Notes under the pieces: generated by a model
Seen by the model: only the letters and a program-made list of their open reading frames with translations
Told to the model about the DNA's origin: nothing
Database searches by the model: none
NCBI GenBank assembly: GCA_030151845.1
Contig: JASLCM010000022.1
Coordinates: 1-10,381 of the forward strand
Source of the DNA: Bacteroides sp.
Lineage (GTDB): Bacteria; Bacteroidota; Bacteroidia; Bacteroidales; Bacteroidaceae
Direction of reading: 5' to 3'
DNA: 10,381 nt
Shown: one piece after another, positions 7,389 through 10,381 of the stretch
How the letters are laid out: the number at the start of each line of letters is the position of its first letter
Numbering within the stretch: position 1 is the first letter of the stretch
Made by a program: the position numbers and the translations under genes

Positions 7389-9140
7389 ATGAATCAATTT
7401 AAACAGATATATTTCCCCTTACTCTTTCTCTTGCTCCTCTCTTTTGTAGGCTGCTCGGAAGAGAATAAGGACAGCTCCTTTACCCCATTAGATCCCAATC
7501 TATCGTTTAATCAGGAGCAGTTTGATGTGAACCACAAAGGTGGAGAAATAGAGATAGCTATTCAATCTAATCTACCCTGGAGAGCCGAAGCGGCCGACTC
7601 CTGGGCAAGTATTGAAAAGAGTAACGGACTTGGTGATGGTGTTTTAAAGGTTACTGTTGCTTACAATCGTACTCCTCTAGATCGAGAAACAAAGATAGAG
7701 GTGCGTGTAACCGATGCGTACAAAAAATACATTACCATAAAACAGTTTAAAACACTACCTGGTGAAACTTCCGAATACTTTATTAAAGTAGATGGAGATC
7801 CTGAAGCCGATGGTAGTTCTTGGAGCAAAGCAACTACACTTGAAGTTGCCATGGAGCAAATGATTGGTGGCGACATACTTTACCTTGCCGAAGGTGTTTA
7901 TACACCTACAAAAACGATCACAGGTGGAAAACCAGGAGACAGTCGGGACGTTACCTTTGAGATTCATAGCAATGTATCTCTTTTTGGAGGGTTCCCTGCC
8001 GATGCTGTTGAAGGTGCAAAGGCCGATCCAAAGCAATATCCAACAGTACTTTCTGGTAAAAATGGAGCACAATCGGTCTATCATACGGTAGCTATTACAG
8101 CTCCTGTTGAAGCTGGTAAAAAGGTTCACTTGGTTGGTTTAGAAATTAAGGATGGAGTGGCTGAAACCAATGGAACAGGTAGTGTAACCATCAACAATTC
8201 TCCTTACTACCGTTTCTACGGAGGGGGGATCATTGTAGCAAAATCTGAAGTCGAAATGGAAGATTGTATCGTTGCTGATAACCACTCGGGCTATCATGCA
8301 GGAGGTATCTATCTCTTTGATCAAGCAAAGCTAAGCATGAACCGATGCATCGTTGAAAACAACTCTAACATTGGAGATGGACGAAATGGAGGTGGAATAT
8401 TTAATGATGCAGCAACACTTAAACTTCTTAACTCAAAGGTTATAGGAAATACAACAAGTGGCGTTGGTGCTGGTATCTATGCCTACCCTAACGATAAGAG
8501 CTCGGTAACCTACACTTACATCTATAACTCTACCATTGCCAATAACAACAACAATGGAAACGGTGATAAACCTACAAGAGCTGGGGGTGGAGTCTATGTT
8601 CGTGAAAACTCACAAACAGTGATTGTAAACTCTACGCTTTATGGCAATACGGGAGGTAAAGGAGGCGCTCTCGCTGCACATAAGGCTACGATAGATTTAA
8701 TTAGCTGTACGCTAGCAAATAACGAGGGACTAACAGAAGGTGGTGCCTGGTTCCAATCATCGGCCGATGCGAAAATTAGCTTCTACAACTCTATCCTAAC
8801 TGGTAACCGTGCACCAGACGGAACAGGCGAAGGAAAGGGTAAAGCTGTAACCAAGGCATCAGTTGTGGGCAGCAGACTTACAGACATTGATGGAGGAACC
8901 GTAGCTGGAGTGGTATTTGACCCTGCTACAATGCTCTCCGGACTAGAAGATGTTGGTGCGTTTGGAGAGGCATGCAAGCTATTGGGTAAGAATAACCCTG
9001 CTCGGGAATATGGCTTGAATGAATCAGAACTCAATCAACTCACATCGAGCTTTATTTTACCGGTAGATAAGGAGTTCTTAACTACCGATCAGGCTAAAGC
9101 TCCTCGAAACAGTAAAACGATGGGAGCAGTCGTTAAGTAG
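7389..9140 (+). CDS. BACON-domain plus right-handed beta-helix surface lipoprotein
   Basis: The lipoprotein signal has a hydrophobic run (LLFLLLLSF) and the lipobox FVGC, giving Cys22. The following SEENKD is acidic and resembles the Bacteroidota lipoprotein export signal, so surface display is likely. Residues about 37-119 form a BACON domain (LSFNQEQFDV, NLPWRAEAADSWASI), a module linked to carbohydrate binding in PUL proteins. From about 128 a parallel beta-helix begins with the typical YFIKVDGDPEADGSSWSKAT and GDILYLAEGVYTP. Coils carry recurring glycine turns: YGGGIIV (277-283), HAGGIYL (303-309), NGGGIFN (333-339), GAGIYAY (360-366), AGGGVYV (398-404) and GKGGALA (423-429). The end (DVGAFG, APRNSKTMGA) resembles the choice-of-anchor/DIGAYE terminus seen in such proteins. 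It may be a polysaccharide lyase-like or binding protein; no catalytic residues can be assigned. It is the last operon gene, followed by a terminator. Confidence 0.9.
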   Translation: MNQFKQIYFPLLFLLLLSFVGCSEENKDSSFTPLDPNLSFNQEQFDVNHKGGEIEIAIQSNLPWRAEAADSWASIEKSNGLGDGVLKVTVAYNRTPLDRETKIEVRVTDAYKKYITIKQFKTLPGETSEYFIKVDGDPEADGSSWSKATTLEVAMEQMIGGDILYLAEGVYTPTKTITGGKPGDSRDVTFEIHSNVSLFGGFPADAVEGAKADPKQYPTVLSGKNGAQSVYHTVAITAPVEAGKKVHLVGLEIKDGVAETNGTGSVTINNSPYYRFYGGGIIVAKSEVEMEDCIVADNHSGYHAGGIYLFDQAKLSMNRCIVENNSNIGDGRNGGGIFNDAATLKLLNSKVIGNTTSGVGAGIYAYPNDKSSVTYTYIYNSTIANNNNNGNGDKPTRAGGGVYVRENSQTVIVNSTLYGNTGGKGGALAAHKATIDLISCTLANNEGLTEGGAWFQSSADAKISFYNSILTGNRAPDGTGEGKGKAVTKASVVGSRLTDIDGGTVAGVVFDPATMLSGLEDVGAFGEACKLLGKNNPAREYGLNESELNQLTSSFILPVDKEFLTTDQAKAPRNSKTMGAVVK

Positions 9141-9252
9141 GTTTAGAAACGGACCATTAAAAAAGCGCTAGGAGTAATTCTTAGCGCTTTTTCTTTTCTA
9201 TAACTTTGAGAAACAGATTCGCTACAGGACTTGTTTGGTATGGAGAGAGGGC
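9141..9252. other. Convergent intergenic region with shared terminator
   Basis: This is a 112-bp gap between the + strand operon and the minus-strand GNAT gene. It contains the hairpin at 9160-9192. I see no small gene in it. Confidence 0.7.
9160..9192. terminator. Bidirectional intrinsic terminator
   Basis: AAAAAGCGCTA (9160-9170) pairs perfectly with TAGCGCTTTTT (9182-9192) over 11 bp, with an 11-nt loop. The T-run follows the GC core on the + strand, and the A-run on the left gives a T-run on the minus strand. It can thus end both the susCD operon (stop at 9140, 20 nt before) and the minus-strand sigma-GNAT unit (stop at 9253). Confidence 0.88.
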
Positions 9253-9681
9253 TTACTGCTCCAGTTGCAGGTGTAGAATGGGATATCCTCTCCCCTCGCC
9301 ATCTAAAGCAGATCGCTTCACCACCCGAAAGCCCAAATGTTGGTAAAAGCCAACAGCCTGAGTGTTCTGTTCGTTAACGTCGACCTCGGTTACTTTTAGC
9401 TGGGTCATGGCATAGGTAGCTAATCGTTTTCCTATTCCAGCCCCTCTGTGGTTATTCTCCACAAATAACATTTCTAGGCTAGAGTGAGCCACACCGATAA
9501 AGCCTACAAGGGTGTGGTCTTGTTTAAACCCATAGAGGGTTACCTGCCTAAAATAGGTTGGAAGTTGTTTTTTATAGAACAGAAAATCCTCCTCTTTGAG
9601 AAAATGGTGTGTTGCACGAACGGCACTCTCCCATATTTCAACCAAACGCGGATCATCCGAATTTGCTATTTTTACAATCAT
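9253..9681 (-). CDS. yjaB: YjaB-like GNAT-family N-acetyltransferase
   Basis: This is a small cytosolic acetyltransferase that uses acetyl-CoA; the acceptor is unknown. The 142-aa protein fits a single GNAT domain. The acetyl-CoA pyrophosphate loop is RGAGIGKR (79-86, the R-x-x-G-x-G pattern). The start of the domain shows IWESAVRATHHFL (16-28). The C-terminal part has VNEQNTQAVGFYQHLGFRV (102-120) with a candidate general acid Tyr113, and RSALDGEGRGYPILHL (123-138). These features match my memory of E. coli YjaB (W-x-x-S-V-x-A-T-H-x-F-L, VNEQNEQAVGFY and YPLLNL), so the subfamily call is more specific than plain GNAT. It begins 25 nt after the sigma gene on the same strand, so the two are probably co-transcribed. 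Its link to the glycan operon is unclear. Start chosen at 9681, the only ATG fitting the domain. Confidence 0.9.
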   Translation of the reverse strand: MIVKIANSDDPRLVEIWESAVRATHHFLKEEDFLFYKKQLPTYFRQVTLYGFKQDHTLVGFIGVAHSSLEMLFVENNHRGAGIGKRLATYAMTQLKVTEVDVNEQNTQAVGFYQHLGFRVVKRSALDGEGRGYPILHLQLEQ

Positions 9682-9706
9682 CGTTTAATTTGTGGTGTAT
9701 TTGGCG

Positions 9707-10321
9707 CTACTTTATCAACTCTGAGAGTTGCTGCAAACAATAGGTAAGGGAGATTATAGTAGGTAAGTTTACCTGTGCTCTCATCTTCTGAATGGAGTTA
9801 GAAATTAGGTTCTTGGCGCTCTGCTCTTTGATATTCATTATTTCTGAAATGTATCGAAACGAAAGTTGTTGCGAGAAGCGGTAGTAGATGGCCTCTTTCT
9901 CTCTTGGAGTTAAGAGAGACTCTAGCTCTTTCAAAAGAGAATTGGTCTCCATCCTACTCTCCTGCCGAATAAGCTCCATCTCCATGTTCTCCCCATCGGT
10001 AAGGAGTCGGTCGGAAACAGCATCCAGTCTAAACTCTAAGTTAGCGAGTCTGCCTTTCTTAAAGATTTCGTTACGTACAGAGACAAAAAGAAAAGCCTTG
10101 ATGTTCTTTACCTTTTTAAGGTTTTTTCGTTTGGTGAAGATATAGACAAAAAGATCATGAATGGCATCTTCAATCTGATCCTCATTCTCTGTGAAGTGCA
10201 TGCAGTAACGATACATCTCCTTGGCATATTTCTCATAGATACAGGCATAGGCCCTCCTATCTCCTTCTACGAAGGATTGCCATAAAGTCACATCGTCTTC
10301 CCACTGCCTAGTTAGCTGCAT
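9707..10321 (-). CDS. ECF-type RNA polymerase sigma factor (sigma-70 family)
   Basis: This alternative sigma factor directs RNA polymerase to a small regulon and is usually held by a FecR anti-sigma factor. At 204 aa it is typical of Bacteroidota ECF sigmas. Region 2 is about 17-90 (AYACIYEKYAKEMYRYC, then EDAIHDLFVYIF and IKAFLFVSVRNEIFK). Region 4 is about 136-188 (LLTPREKEAIYYRF, then LSFRYISEIMNIKEQSAKNL as the helix-turn-helix and NSIQKMRAQV). There is no extra C-terminal SnoaL-like domain. Unlike the standard order (sigma, fecR, susC, susD), it lies convergent to the operon and is followed by a GNAT gene. It is still the best local partner candidate for the FecR at the other end. The promoter is not certain: only about 60 bp upstream is in view. 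Confidence 0.95.
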   Translation of the reverse strand: MQLTRQWEDDVTLWQSFVEGDRRAYACIYEKYAKEMYRYCMHFTENEDQIEDAIHDLFVYIFTKRKNLKKVKNIKAFLFVSVRNEIFKKGRLANLEFRLDAVSDRLLTDGENMEMELIRQESRMETNSLLKELESLLTPREKEAIYYRFSQQLSFRYISEIMNIKEQSAKNLISNSIQKMRAQVNLPTIISLTYCLQQLSELIK

Positions 10322-10381
10322 TATTTTGTTTTAAACATAGAGGTTAACCAAAGGATAAATCTCTTTTGAATAGAGCTTTAG

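Noticed and set aside
7755..8129. Minus-strand open frame of 124 codons inside the beta-helix gene
   Set aside because: The product is Cys/Phe-rich without domain character and lies antisense to a convincing lipoprotein gene.
9201..9208. TAACTTTG on the + strand, matching the Bacteroides -7 consensus TAnnTTTG
   Set aside because: No TTTG -33 element is properly spaced, and the only gene downstream runs in the opposite direction.
9741..9774. Repeated TAGGTAAG and the palindrome AGGTAAGTTTACCT
   Set aside because: They lie inside the coding end of the sigma gene and are short enough to arise by chance.
10349..10357. TATCCTTTG on the minus strand upstream of the sigma gene as a -7 element
   Set aside because: It has three rather than two bases between TA and TTTG, and no clear -33 element is visible in the short upstream sequence.
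1..10381. CRISPR array, tRNA, rRNA or insertion sequence
   Set aside because: I saw no regularly spaced repeats, no cloverleaf or rRNA-like sequence, no transposase and no terminal inverted repeats.

Overview
The window comes from the phylum Bacteroidota, most likely class Bacteroidia. It carries a SusC/SusD pair, a FecR-type anti-sigma factor, an ECF sigma factor, SpII lipoproteins and a BACON domain. Start codons are preceded by A-rich rather than Shine-Dalgarno leaders. I cannot name the genus from sequence alone.

Layout. Positions 1-443 hold no convincing gene but contain an imperfect hairpin (38-78) and two related palindromic boxes (204-221 and 248-265). Five genes then run on the + strand: a FecR-like anti-sigma factor (444-1622), a 130-bp gap with an unusual leader (hairpin, start-stop mini-ORF), a SusC-family TonB-dependent transporter with an STN signalling domain (1753-5136), a short SusD-family lipoprotein (5155-6426), a NAGPA/DUF2233 phosphodiester glycosidase lipoprotein (6439-7383), and a BACON plus right-handed beta-helix lipoprotein (7389-9140). 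The last four are separated by only 18, 12 and 5 nt and should be one transcription unit. A strong hairpin at 9160-9192, with T-tracts on both strands, ends this operon and also the convergent minus-strand pair: an ECF sigma factor (10321-9707) followed after 25 nt by a YjaB-like GNAT acetyltransferase (9681-9253).

How the genes work together. The locus looks like a small polysaccharide-utilisation-type uptake system. The surface lipoproteins (SusD-like, NAGPA-like and BACON/beta-helix) would bind and process a glycan, and the SusC channel would import it. The SusC STN domain would report substrate to the periplasmic part of FecR, which controls an ECF sigma factor. The sigma gene normally sits directly upstream of fecR. 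Here it is absent from that place, and the only ECF sigma gene in the window lies on the opposite strand at the far end, without its own fecR. The two may therefore be a split regulatory pair flanking the operon. The only recognisable carbohydrate enzyme is the phosphodiester glycosidase, and no classical glycoside hydrolase is visible. This points, by inference only, to a phosphodiester-containing or otherwise unusual glycan as substrate.
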